Source: CAZDXB01 sp964509335
GTDB lineage: Bacteria > Bacteroidota > Ignavibacteria > Kapaibacteriales > UBA2268
Assembly: GCA_964509335.1 (NCBI GenBank)
Contig: CAZDXB010000025.1
Coordinates: forward strand, 1 to 40,103
DNA length: 40,103 nt
Direction: 5' to 3'
Shown here: one piece after another, positions 6,388-13,964 of the stretch
Numbering within the stretch: the stretch's first letter is position 1
Layout: every line of letters starts with the position of its first letter
Position numbers and translations under genes: made by a program
Notes under the pieces: model-generated
Seen by the model: the letters and a program-made list of their open reading frames with translations, nothing else
Told to the model about the DNA's origin: nothing
Database searches by the model: none

Positions 6388-8454
6388 ATGAAAAAAACGA
6401 CGATAGTTATATTAATTCTCTCGCTACTGTTTTCGACGAAACTCTCGGCGGATAAAAAACCGGCGAGCGAACTGCAAATCAATTACGAACCGTCAAAAAG
6501 CGAAAAGTTCGTTTTAGAAAACGGCTTGCAAATAATATCGATAACCAAAAGCGAGCAACCGACCGTCGAACTCCGTTTAATAATAAAAAACGCCTCTTCA
6601 CCGCGAAAAGCAAATGTCGGCGTTCCGCTCCTATCCGCTAAAGCTCTCCGCGCGGCTTACGACGACGAGACGGAAGAGCTATTCACGGCGATACTAAAAA
6701 GCTTCGGAGCGAGAATAGATATATCGGCGAAAAAAGACTTTATCGAAATTACCGCGAAATCAATCAAGAAACGCGAAGACGAGCTATTTAAAATAATATC
6801 GCGTTTGGTAGCCAATCCTTCATTTAAAAAAGACGATTTTGCAAAAGCTAAGCGAGAAGCGCTAAGAGAAATAAACCGAGAAAAAGAACGCGTCGAGCTT
6901 CGAGCGCAAAAGCTATCGTATAAAGCCCTTTTCGGATACAAGCATCCGGAAGCCGTCAATCTAAAGGAAACTAACGTAGTCGCGATAGAATTAGACGACG
7001 TTATCGACTATATCGACGAATATTTCAAACCGAACAACGCCTCGCTCGCAATAATCGGAGACATAGTCCCAAAGGGATTAAAAAGCAAACTCGAAAGATA
7101 TTTCGGCGATTGGGAAAAATCCGACGAAACAATCAAAACGAAAGCTCCCGCGCCAAAACCTGAAACGCCCGGCGCGTATTTCATCGAAAAAGAAAGAAAA
7201 GGCGCGTTCATAACACAAATTGCCGCGTTAGCTCCCGAATATACCAAACGCGATTACGAAAAGTTAGAATTAGCGGCTCAAATACTGAAAGAAAACATAG
7301 AAAAAAAATTATCTGAAAACTTCCAACAAGACGCCTTCAGTTATTTTGACGTTCATTGCAAATTAACTCGCGAAAGAAACGCCAATATATTAATTTGCGG
7401 AGTTATAGCCAACAATTTGCCCGCTGATACCGTCTTGAATATAGCGCTCGGCGAACTTGACAAACTAAAGAAAAATCCGCCGACGGAATCGCAGTTAACG
7501 AACGCTAGGAAAAGAGCTCTTAGTTCGCGCGTATCCCTTCTCGACAATTCTCTAACAACTGCGGCAAAACTTCAAGACGCCGACTTTTTCGGAACTAAAC
7601 CAATATTTATCAACGATTACGCTACCAGAATACAAGATTACTCCGAATACTCACTAACAGCCTCTTTAAAGAAATACGCCGACCGAGAGAAAGTTCAAAT
7701 AATCGCCGTCGGAGATTCCGAAATCAAAAACAAGCTGTCGGAATTCGGCAAAATATACGAACATAATTTAGAGCTTGAACCGTTAAGCGGCAAAAACGCA
7801 AAACTGGAGCAGGTCGATATGGACGTCGAGGAGTTGCTCGAAAACTACGTCGAAGCTCTCGGCGGCGAAGAAGCTATCGCAAACGTCAAAACTATTATCG
7901 ACACGGCAAAATTTGAAATGAAGATAAACGACAAAATTATAAAAGGAACAATTTACCAATACCAAAAAGCCCCGAATAAAAAATACTACAAAATGAAGAC
8001 GCCGACTTACACGCAAGAAGTATGGATAAACGGCGACCAAGTTTGGATGAAATACAATTCGCTCGAAAAAATCGAGGGAAAAGACAAGGACTTTTATATC
8101 TTAGACGCCGCTATGTTTTTCCCGACAAAATTGCTCGAATTAGGCTACGAACGCGAAATACTCGGTAAACAAAAAAACGTATTAGCGCTCCTAAAAGCCG
8201 TCTCGCCAAACGGAGTTAAAAATCTATTGTATTTCGACGCTAACAGTCGCCTTTTAACAAAAGTTGAAAAGACCAAAGAAACAAAACAAAAATCATTTCA
8301 AATCACGGACTATTTCTTGAATTACAAGGAATTTAAAGGAGTCAAACTGCCGACGAAAACCAAAACTACAAGTCCCTATCATTCAATGGAAATCAATCAT
8401 TCTTACGATATCAATAAGCCCATTGAAGACAAGATGTTTACGCCGAGTAAATAA
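6388..8454 (+). CDS. M16-family protein with C-terminal LolA-like extension, no HxxEH
   Basis: I chose the ATG at 6388 because it gives a clean signal peptide (MKKTTIVILILSLLFSTKLS). The 688-aa product has two M16 units (N-domain from about residue 35; linker and C-unit about 270-480) and an extension (about 485-688) beginning VEELLENYVEALGGEEAI, which resembles outer-membrane lipoprotein-sorting (LolA-like) beta domains. The site corresponding to HxxEH reads VGVPLLSAKAL, as is normal for the inactive partner of bacterial M16 pairs. It probably works with the preceding gene in the periplasm, binding peptides or outer-membrane proteins. The domain assignment is by pattern; the extension's function is unknown. 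Confidence 0.85.
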   Translation: MKKTTIVILILSLLFSTKLSADKKPASELQINYEPSKSEKFVLENGLQIISITKSEQPTVELRLIIKNASSPRKANVGVPLLSAKALRAAYDDETEELFTAILKSFGARIDISAKKDFIEITAKSIKKREDELFKIISRLVANPSFKKDDFAKAKREALREINREKERVELRAQKLSYKALFGYKHPEAVNLKETNVVAIELDDVIDYIDEYFKPNNASLAIIGDIVPKGLKSKLERYFGDWEKSDETIKTKAPAPKPETPGAYFIEKERKGAFITQIAALAPEYTKRDYEKLELAAQILKENIEKKLSENFQQDAFSYFDVHCKLTRERNANILICGVIANNLPADTVLNIALGELDKLKKNPPTESQLTNARKRALSSRVSLLDNSLTTAAKLQDADFFGTKPIFINDYATRIQDYSEYSLTASLKKYADREKVQIIAVGDSEIKNKLSEFGKIYEHNLELEPLSGKNAKLEQVDMDVEELLENYVEALGGEEAIANVKTIIDTAKFEMKINDKIIKGTIYQYQKAPNKKYYKMKTPTYTQEVWINGDQVWMKYNSLEKIEGKDKDFYILDAAMFFPTKLLELGYEREILGKQKNVLALLKAVSPNGVKNLLYFDANSRLLTKVEKTKETKQKSFQITDYFLNYKEFKGVKLPTKTKTTSPYHSMEINHSYDINKPIEDKMFTPSK

Positions 8455-8535
8455 TTCGATATTCACTAAACAAAATTATTTTTACGCCGATAATTACAAA
8501 AACGCAAATGAAAAAAGAAGCTAATACGTTTCAAT

Positions 8536-8565
8536 TTTGATATTAAGTATAATTGTTTAAATTTG
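8536..8565 (+). promoter_or_regulatory. Bacteroidetes-type promoter for the receiver-CheB gene
   Basis: TTTG at 8536-8539, an 18-nt spacer and TAAATTTG at 8558-8565 match the -33/-7 pattern well. Transcription would begin near 8570-8574, too close to an ATG at 8579 for normal initiation, which favours the ATG at 8609. Confidence 0.65.
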
Positions 8566-8608
8566 TTATCTTGACGTTATGAAAAACGGCTTAGTAAGGT
8601 TGAATAGT

Positions 8609-9634
8609 ATGGAAAAAAAGAAAAGAATATTAGTAGCCGAAGATGAATTGACAAACGCGTTGTTATTAAAACGCTTATTGTCCAAGTCGGGTTACGACCC
8701 AATCGTTACTCACAACGGAGTGGACGCGCTTAAAAAAATAGAAAAAGAAGAGTTCGACGTGCTTCTGACCGACTGGATGATGCCTCGTATGGACGGCATA
8801 GAACTTATCCGAAGAGTTAGAGAGCGCGTCAAGTCCCTGCCATTAATAATAATGGTAACGGCTTTAGTTTCGGAAAGCGCGAAAAACTACTCCTTAGATT
8901 CCGGCGCGGACGATTACGTAGCAAAACCCATCGATGTCGAAGAATTATTAACAAGAATAAAAGACGGCTTAAAAAGAAAAAACCAAGAAATCAATGTTAA
9001 AAAAGTAAAAGACAAAAAGGCGAAAGACATAAAACCGCCTTTCGTCGGCGTTGGAATAGCGGCAAGCACGGGAGGTCCTCCCACTTTAGTGAAAATTCTA
9101 AAAGATATGCCGACAAACTTGAACGCGGCTTACTTTATTGTTCAGCACGGTCCGCCTTGGATGCTCGAAACTTTCGCGGACAGGCTTCAACGAGACACCG
9201 AACTAAAAGTCTATTTAGCCGAAGACGGAATGAAAATTGAGTCTGGCTCGGTATATATAGCTCCCGGAGACAGGCATATGATCGTCTCCCCGGACGATTA
9301 TATAATTAATCTAAAATCGGAACCGAAAGAAAACTTCGTGCGCCCCGCCGCCGACCCATTGTTCCGAAGCATAGCGGAATCCTTCGGCAAATTCTCCGTA
9401 GCCTCTATTTTAACGGGCTTGGGCAAAGACGGAACAAACGGCGCCGCCGCTATATCCGAAAGCGGAGGCAAAATTCTCGTTCAAAATCCGGAAAGCTCCG
9501 TCGCTCCTTCAATGCCGAGAACGCTAGTAGAATCAAATATAAAACGACTGGTTTTAGAAGTCGAAGAGTTCGCCAAAGCGCTCTCTGAAACTATATATCC
9601 GCTTGCGGCGCTACTTAAAAAATCAAGCGAATAA
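8609..9634 (+). CDS. cheB: Receiver domain-CheB methylesterase (CheB-like response regulator)
   Basis: Counting from the ATG at 8609 (341 aa), the N-terminal receiver domain has the acidic pair Glu11/Asp12, phospho-acceptor Asp55 in LLTDWMMP, and Lys106 in VAKPI. A charged linker leads to the CheB methylesterase domain with its Ser-His-Asp triad: Ser153 in AASTGGPPTL, His180 in IVQHGPPWM and Asp274 in TGLGKDGTNGA. CheB demethylates or deamidates glutamyl sites on chemoreceptors. An in-frame ATG at 8579 would add ten residues, but it lies almost on the predicted transcription start, while 8609 has a TAAGG upstream. No receptor, cheA or cheR gene is in the window, so this is an orphan copy and its target could be a non-chemotaxis receptor. 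Confidence 0.9.
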   Translation: MEKKKRILVAEDELTNALLLKRLLSKSGYDPIVTHNGVDALKKIEKEEFDVLLTDWMMPRMDGIELIRRVRERVKSLPLIIMVTALVSESAKNYSLDSGADDYVAKPIDVEELLTRIKDGLKRKNQEINVKKVKDKKAKDIKPPFVGVGIAASTGGPPTLVKILKDMPTNLNAAYFIVQHGPPWMLETFADRLQRDTELKVYLAEDGMKIESGSVYIAPGDRHMIVSPDDYIINLKSEPKENFVRPAADPLFRSIAESFGKFSVASILTGLGKDGTNGAAAISESGGKILVQNPESSVAPSMPRTLVESNIKRLVLEVEEFAKALSETIYPLAALLKKSSE

Positions 9635-9709
9635 AACTTTATTTTTACGCTTAGCTATTGTTTCAGTAAATATTAACCGACATTTTACGTTGATTAGTAA
9701 AGAAAAGAC

Positions 9710-9740
9710 TTGATAAAAAAAGATTATTTTCTTAAGTTTG
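9710..9740 (+). promoter_or_regulatory. Promoter for the Tudor-like protein/rpsU operon
   Basis: TTG at 9710-9712, a 20-nt spacer and TAAGTTTG at 9733-9740 fit the Bacteroidetes -33/-7 pattern. Transcription would start near 9746, which rules out a non-ATG start at 9738 and supports the ATG at 9774 for the first gene. Confidence 0.55.
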
Positions 9741-9773
9741 CAGTTCATTCTGTTTCAAAATGATACTAAAGTA

Positions 9774-10184
9774 ATGGCAAAAAAACGAAAGAAACGAACG
9801 AGAAGAGCGAAATACATAACTTTATACTCTCCTTTTTTAATGAAGGAGACAAAACACGAGCTAATCGGCGAACCGATAGAAACCGATGAAGGAAGGCATC
9901 AGTGGGCGAGATGCACCAAAAGCAGACATTCGCAGCTGATTAATTTAGACGCTATAGAAGCCGAAAGAGACAAAGCTAAAGCGGTAGTCCATATTTCTAG
10001 GGAAGACGCGAAAAAATACAGCCCGAAAGACGAATACAAAATCGGCGACGTGATTTTCCATCAAGTTTGGGACGACGTCGGAATCGTCAGAGCAAAAGAA
10101 GTTACGAGCGACGGCGGGCAGTCGATTATAGTTCAATTCGAAAAAAACAACGAAAAAAGATTAATAGAAAATTTTTCAAAATAA
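9774..10184 (+). CDS. Small basic protein with a Tudor/SH3-like domain of the UvrD-tail type
   Basis: The 136-aa product starts at the ATG at 9774 with a very basic tail (MAKKRKKRTRRAKY), followed by a small domain containing a single WARCTKSRHSQ stretch and a C-terminal segment IGDVIFHQVWDDVGIVRAKEV...IIVQFEKNNEKRL. The last segment resembles the small beta-barrel found at the C-terminus of UvrD/PcrA helicases and CarD-like proteins, which bind RNA polymerase or nucleic acid. It is co-transcribed with rpsU (17-nt gap), so a role in transcription or translation is reasonable. I cannot name the family with confidence. Confidence 0.7.
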   Translation: MAKKRKKRTRRAKYITLYSPFLMKETKHELIGEPIETDEGRHQWARCTKSRHSQLINLDAIEAERDKAKAVVHISREDAKKYSPKDEYKIGDVIFHQVWDDVGIVRAKEVTSDGGQSIIVQFEKNNEKRLIENFSK

Positions 10185-10196
10185 GAAAGGGGTGAT
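10184..10196 (+). promoter_or_regulatory. Exceptionally long SD sequence of rpsU
   Basis: AGAAAGGGGTGAT corresponds to the full anti-SD complement AGAAAGGAGGTGAT with one A missing. It is the most extended SD in the window, overlaps the previous stop codon, and sits 9 nt (from the G run) ahead of a GTG start. In Flavobacterium, bS21 helps hide the anti-SD, and the rpsU mRNA is known to keep a strong SD for feedback. Confidence 0.65.
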
Positions 10197-10201
10197 TTTA
10201 A

Positions 10202-10396
10202 GTGATTGGCGTAACAGTACAAGCAAACGAAAACATCGACAGAGCGTTGAAACGTTTCAAGAAAAAATACGAACGAAGCGGAATATTAAGAGAATACAAG
10301 AAACGCACTTCATACGTAAAGCCTTCTATCGAAAAAAGAATGGCTAAAATAAAGGCAATCAGACGCCAGTATAGAATAGCTCAGGAAGAAGATTAA
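10202..10396 (+). CDS. rpsU: 30S ribosomal protein bS21
   Basis: The 64-aa protein begins at a GTG and has the family pattern: IGVTVQANENIDRALKRFKKKYERSG, shown here only in part, then ILREYKKRTSYVKPS and a basic helical tail. It sits on the platform of the small subunit near the 3' end of 16S rRNA and helps in initiation. The Bacteroidetes form is recognisable by the VKPSIEKR section. It follows a small basic-protein gene by 17 nt and is followed by a clear intrinsic terminator, so the operon is two genes long. The unusually long SD and GTG start suggest regulated translation. Confidence 0.95.
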   Translation: MIGVTVQANENIDRALKRFKKKYERSGILREYKKRTSYVKPSIEKRMAKIKAIRRQYRIAQEED

Positions 10397-10428
10397 TAAA
10401 AAACGCCTTGAAACTAATCGACCAATAG

Positions 10429-10463
10429 AAGCCGTTTCCAAATCAATGGGAACGGCTTTTTTG
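10429..10463 (+). terminator. Intrinsic terminator of the rpsU operon
   Basis: AAGCCGTT (10429-10436) pairs with AACGGCTT (10451-10458), extended by CC/GG next to the loop, and is followed by a T-run to 10462. Placement about 30 nt after the rpsU stop codon and classic form make this a confident call. Confidence 0.9.
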
Positions 10464-10512
10464 TTTAGATTTCTCTTAAGCTCTCTATTATTAACAAATT
10501 CAGGATACCGCT

Positions 10513-11706
10513 ATGAAAAGAAGAGATTTTGTCAAAATAGCCGCCGCCTCGCCCCTTTTTCTAAAATTAGCCTGCTCGGAAAGCGAAAAAGATAAAAAGC
10601 CTGTCTTTTATGAAGACGATAAATCTTTCAGATACTTAGAAGCGTCCGGTTCCTATTTCGAAATAGGACAAAAAATCGGAGAGTTCGCAAAAAACGAAAT
10701 AAACTACGTCTTTCAACACAGAACGAATTGGGTGAAGCGACTAAAAGAAATCCACGCCTCCGAGCAAGGCTCATTGTATTCAGATAAAATTAAAAAAGCT
10801 CTCGAAAATGTATATCCTCAATATATCGAAGAAATAAAAGGGTTGGCAAAAGGAGCGGAAATAGACTTTCAAACCGCTTGGGCGCTGTCTATCAAAAACG
10901 AACTCTTCTCCCTGAAAAAATCCGAACCCGGTTGCTCGACTATTTATTACAAAAATGAAGGTAAATCTTGGCTCTTTCACAACGAAGACGGCAACAAAGA
11001 ATTCAAAAACAAAATGATAGTAGCGAAAATCCATCCCCCTTCGGGAGTGTCTTTTCTCACTTTGCTTTATCCGGGTATAGTAGCGGGCGTTGGACCGTCG
11101 CTAAACGCTAAAGGAGTCGCCCAGACGACGAATTATATCGGATGCTTGAAGCCCGGAATCGGCGTTCCCAGATATTTCGTCGGCAGAGCGATTCTCGAAG
11201 CGAAATCTTTTAGCCAAGCCGTCGAAATCGCCACTTCTAAACCGAGAGCATATCCTTGGCATCATAATCTCTTGTCGGTCAAAACCGGAGCTTACGCTTC
11301 GGTGGAAACGCTTCCCGAAGGAACCGTCAACATCACTTATCCCGAAGACGGGCTTTATTTACATACAAATCATACTATAGGGAAAAAAACTAAGAATTAC
11401 GAATATCAGGATTTGGATTATAAAAACTCGTCCTCAACATCCAGAATGCAAGCGCTAAGAAAATTAGCTTCCGAAATCGAATTTCCGATAAATAATCCCA
11501 AAGTTTGCCTAAATTGGCTTTCGTCGCATAGAAATTCGCCGTATTCGCCTTGCAGACATCCAAAAGGCGACATACACGGTCAAACGCTAGCGACGGCGTT
11601 CTTCGATTCAAAAACTAAAACTATGAGAATATATAAAGGCAATCCTTGCCTCGCTGTTGGCAAAGGACTGTTTAAGGATTACTCTTTCGATTTCGCGTCG
11701 GCTTAA
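10513..11706 (+). CDS. C45-family (acyl-CoA:6-aminopenicillanate acyltransferase-like) hydrolase with Tat-like signal
   Basis: The 397-aa protein opens with MKRRDFVKIAAASPLFLKLAC, here quoted only to show RRDFVK, a twin-arginine-type motif, and a cysteine at position 21 that could be lipid-modified, although Lys at -3 makes the lipobox atypical. The rest matches the C45/AAT N-terminal-nucleophile-like fold: a GSYFEIGQKIGE region near 46-57, GLAKGAEID near 110, the candidate nucleophile Cys141 in EPGCSTI, and GVAQTTNYIG near 195. Relatives cleave or transfer acyl groups on amides and some act on peptides. In Ntn-hydrolases the nucleophile becomes N-terminal by self-cleavage, so the precursor region would be removed. 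The gene stops 6 bp before the convergent leuD-like gene, with no terminator between. Confidence 0.8.
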   Translation: MKRRDFVKIAAASPLFLKLACSESEKDKKPVFYEDDKSFRYLEASGSYFEIGQKIGEFAKNEINYVFQHRTNWVKRLKEIHASEQGSLYSDKIKKALENVYPQYIEEIKGLAKGAEIDFQTAWALSIKNELFSLKKSEPGCSTIYYKNEGKSWLFHNEDGNKEFKNKMIVAKIHPPSGVSFLTLLYPGIVAGVGPSLNAKGVAQTTNYIGCLKPGIGVPRYFVGRAILEAKSFSQAVEIATSKPRAYPWHHNLLSVKTGAYASVETLPEGTVNITYPEDGLYLHTNHTIGKKTKNYEYQDLDYKNSSSTSRMQALRKLASEIEFPINNPKVCLNWLSSHRNSPYSPCRHPKGDIHGQTLATAFFDSKTKTMRIYKGNPCLAVGKGLFKDYSFDFASA

Positions 11707-11712
11707 AACAGT

Positions 11713-12207
11713 TTAAGATTTTCCCTTAACTAGCCTTTTGCGAACGTATGGTATCAAACCTCCGGCTCCCACTATTTCCCGCTGGGATTCTTCCAAGGGA
11801 ATCGTTGAGAATTTTCTGCCGGTCGTTTTGTTTATAACTTTTCCGCCCTCAAATTGAATCTCGTCGCCAACGTCGGCTTCTATAGCGGGACAGCGAACTG
11901 TTCTAACGCCCAAATTTATAGCGTTTTGCAAGAAAATCCTCGCGAAACTCTTAGCTACCATTATCAATTCGTGTCCTTTTATAGTCGAAGCCGCTTGCTC
12001 GCGAGAAGAGCCGCAACCGAAATTGATTCCAGCTACGATGACGCTCTCCGGCGGGACTTCTTTATTAACCAGCTTCTCGTTCAGTTCGGGATTGTCCGCG
12101 AAAGCGTATTGCGGCGTCTCTTCCGGCAAAACGGTCGCCATATACCTGCCGGGATAAATAATATCGGTCGATATATGATTTCCAAATTTATGTATAACTC
12201 TCGGCAT
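11713..12207 (-). CDS. leuD: 3-isopropylmalate dehydratase-type small subunit (LeuD/HacB-like)
   Basis: A 164-aa swivelling domain of the short LeuD type: DIIYPGRYM near residue 14, the conserved NFGCGSSREQA loop near 63-73 and MVAKSFARIFLQNAINLG. It pairs with the large subunit encoded just upstream to isomerise a 2-hydroxy-acid through an unsaturated intermediate. Start codon and SD are excellent: AAAGGAGG lies inside the last codons of the large-subunit gene and the gap is 2 nt. Short LeuD/LeuC types act on isopropylmalate, citramalate/citraconate or homoaconitate. No leuA is in this block, so leucine synthesis is only one option. Confidence 0.85.
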   Translation of the reverse strand: MPRVIHKFGNHISTDIIYPGRYMATVLPEETPQYAFADNPELNEKLVNKEVPPESVIVAGINFGCGSSREQAASTIKGHELIMVAKSFARIFLQNAINLGVRTVRCPAIEADVGDEIQFEGGKVINKTTGRKFSTIPLEESQREIVGAGGLIPYVRKRLVKGKS

Positions 12208-12209
12208 AA

Positions 12210-13502
12210 TTAATAACCTCCTTTCCTAGGGTCGGTAATTTTTCCGGTTATCGCGCTCGCCGCCGCTGTAGCGGGCGAACACAAATAAATCTCCGCGTTC
12301 GGATTGCCCATCCTACCTTTAAAATTGCGATTAGTCGTGGAAAGAGCTTTCTCGCCGTCGCCTAAAGCTCCCTGATGTATTCCCAAGCAACAGCCGCAGC
12401 CGGGATTCATAACCACAACGCCCGACTCCATAAATATCTTCATCAAACCCTTGTCTAAAGCTTCTCTATATATTTTACCAGAAGCGGGAAAAATCAACGT
12501 TCTGGTTTTCTTCGAGACTTTATTGCCTTTTAATATTCTCGCCGCCGATTCTAAATCGCTTATACGTCCGTTCGTGCAAGAGCCGATTACTACTTGGTCT
12601 ATTTCTATTCCCTCGACTTCCGCCGCCGGCTTTACCTTATCGACAGCGTGCGGGCAAGCGACTTGAGGCGTCAATTTGTCCAAATTCAACTCGACAGTTT
12701 TTTCGTATTCGGCGTCGGGGTCGGGTTCAATCACATCAATTTCATCGCTAACGCCGGCTTCCTCGCGCAAATATCTTTCGGTCTCTTCGTCCGCTGGGAA
12801 TATTCCCGAAGTAGCTCCAGCCTCCACGCTCATATTACACATCGTCAATCTACCGGAAGTAGGCATATTCCTCGCTCCTTCGCCTAAATACTCTATTACT
12901 TTGAAATTCGCTCCCTGCGAGGTCAACTCGCCGATTAATTTTAATATCGCGTCCTTTGGCTCGACGCGTTCGTTGAATTCCCCGTTTAAAACGGCTTTAA
13001 TAGTCGCCGGAACGGGAACGTTCAGCATCGAGCCTAAAGCCCAAACCCCAGCCATCTCGGTCGCTCCAATACCGAAAGCGAACGAACCGAGCGCTCCATG
13101 AGTAGTTGTGTGGCTATCGGTTCCAAGAGTTACAAATCCGGGACGAACGTATCCCTGTTGTGGCAATATCTGATGGCATATGCCCATTTCATCGCCGCGA
13201 ATGTCGTGGAACTTGCTTATTCCCTGCTCGGCTACGAATTTCCTTATTAACGCTTGATTTGTAGCGGTTTTCCTGCCTTCCGCCGGAACTCTATGGTCGA
13301 ATATAATCGCGATTTTGTCGGCGTCCCAAACTTTAGGACTCAACTCCGTTCCTTCGTATATCCTTTTGAATTGATTAATAACCAACGAGGCGTTTTCGTG
13401 AGACATAGCCAAATCGACTCTCGGTTCGACTACGTCGCCGACTTCGACATTTTTCCCGCCCGTCGCTCTCGATAATATCTTTTGTACGATTGTTTGTCCC
13501 AT
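12210..13502 (-). CDS. leuC: 3-isopropylmalate dehydratase-type large subunit (LeuC/HacA-like)
   Basis: A 430-aa aconitase-superfamily protein, the shorter LeuC2 form. The 4Fe-4S cysteines are Cys309 in GSCTNGR and Cys369 and Cys372 in PGCGCCLG; the GTDSHTTTHGALG substrate loop is at about 127-139. With the small subunit it would form a hydro-lyase that interconverts C4-branched hydroxy-acids. The two subunits are adjacent and coupled. The upstream neighbours (receiver proteins, CoA-transferase, HMG-CoA-lyase-like enzyme) are not standard leucine genes, so citraconate/citramalate or a related C5 substrate is plausible. Family certain; substrate not. Confidence 0.9.
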   Translation of the reverse strand: MGQTIVQKILSRATGGKNVEVGDVVEPRVDLAMSHENASLVINQFKRIYEGTELSPKVWDADKIAIIFDHRVPAEGRKTATNQALIRKFVAEQGISKFHDIRGDEMGICHQILPQQGYVRPGFVTLGTDSHTTTHGALGSFAFGIGATEMAGVWALGSMLNVPVPATIKAVLNGEFNERVEPKDAILKLIGELTSQGANFKVIEYLGEGARNMPTSGRLTMCNMSVEAGATSGIFPADEETERYLREEAGVSDEIDVIEPDPDAEYEKTVELNLDKLTPQVACPHAVDKVKPAAEVEGIEIDQVVIGSCTNGRISDLESAARILKGNKVSKKTRTLIFPASGKIYREALDKGLMKIFMESGVVVMNPGCGCCLGIHQGALGDGEKALSTTNRNFKGRMGNPNAEIYLCSPATAAASAITGKITDPRKGGY

Positions 13503-13524
13503 AATATAACTCTTTATTTCATTT

Positions 13525-13962
13525 CTACAATCCGCTCAGTCCGCTCTTAAATTCTTTCAAATTCAAATGTTTTTTTGCTTCTTCGGGAACAATTTTAATT
13601 ATCCTGTTGAAAAACATCTCGTGAGAAAAAGGTTTTGTCATAACGTCGGTAGCGCCCAAACTAACGACTTCGGCAATCACTTCTTTGCTCAAAGTCCCCG
13701 ATAGAATAATAATCGGAATATCGCTTGTGCGCTCAATAGCTCTTAATAACTTTAACGTTTTTTTGCCGTTTATTTCAGGCATTTCAATATCTAAGATAAT
13801 AAATACCGGTTGGTGTTTGACAGCTAACGCCACTCCCTGGTAGGCGCTGTCGGCTAAATGAACTTCGAACCCCCAAAACTTCAGCATTATTTCTAAAATC
13901 GAATGAATCTCGGGGTCGTCGTCGATGATTAACGCCGGTATTTTATTTTCGTTTTTAGCCAT
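13525..13962 (-). CDS. Single-domain response regulator (receiver only)
   Basis: A 145-aa CheY-like receiver without an output domain. It has the acidic triplet IIDDDPE near residue 13, phospho-acceptor Asp58 in IILDIEMPE and Lys110 in MTKPFS. The C-terminal tail of about 35 residues has no recognised domain. It lies 2 nt after the preceding receiver gene and looks like a diverged tandem copy of it. Such stand-alone receivers pass phosphate or bind partner proteins. No kinase is adjacent, though a histidine kinase is encoded about 4.5 kb upstream in the same direction. Confidence 0.85.
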   Translation of the reverse strand: MAKNENKIPALIIDDDPEIHSILEIMLKFWGFEVHLADSAYQGVALAVKHQPVFIILDIEMPEINGKKTLKLLRAIERTSDIPIIILSGTLSKEVIAEVVSLGATDVMTKPFSHEMFFNRIIKIVPEEAKKHLNLKEFKSGLSGL

Positions 13963-13964
13963 AA

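Noticed and set aside
12676..13101. Open frame on the + strand of 141 codons
   Set aside because: Lies wholly antisense to the strongly conserved leuC gene and shows low-complexity composition.
11713..13502. Straight assignment to leucine biosynthesis
   Set aside because: No leuA or clear leuB in the block and the neighbours are CoA-dependent catabolic types; kept as an alternative only.
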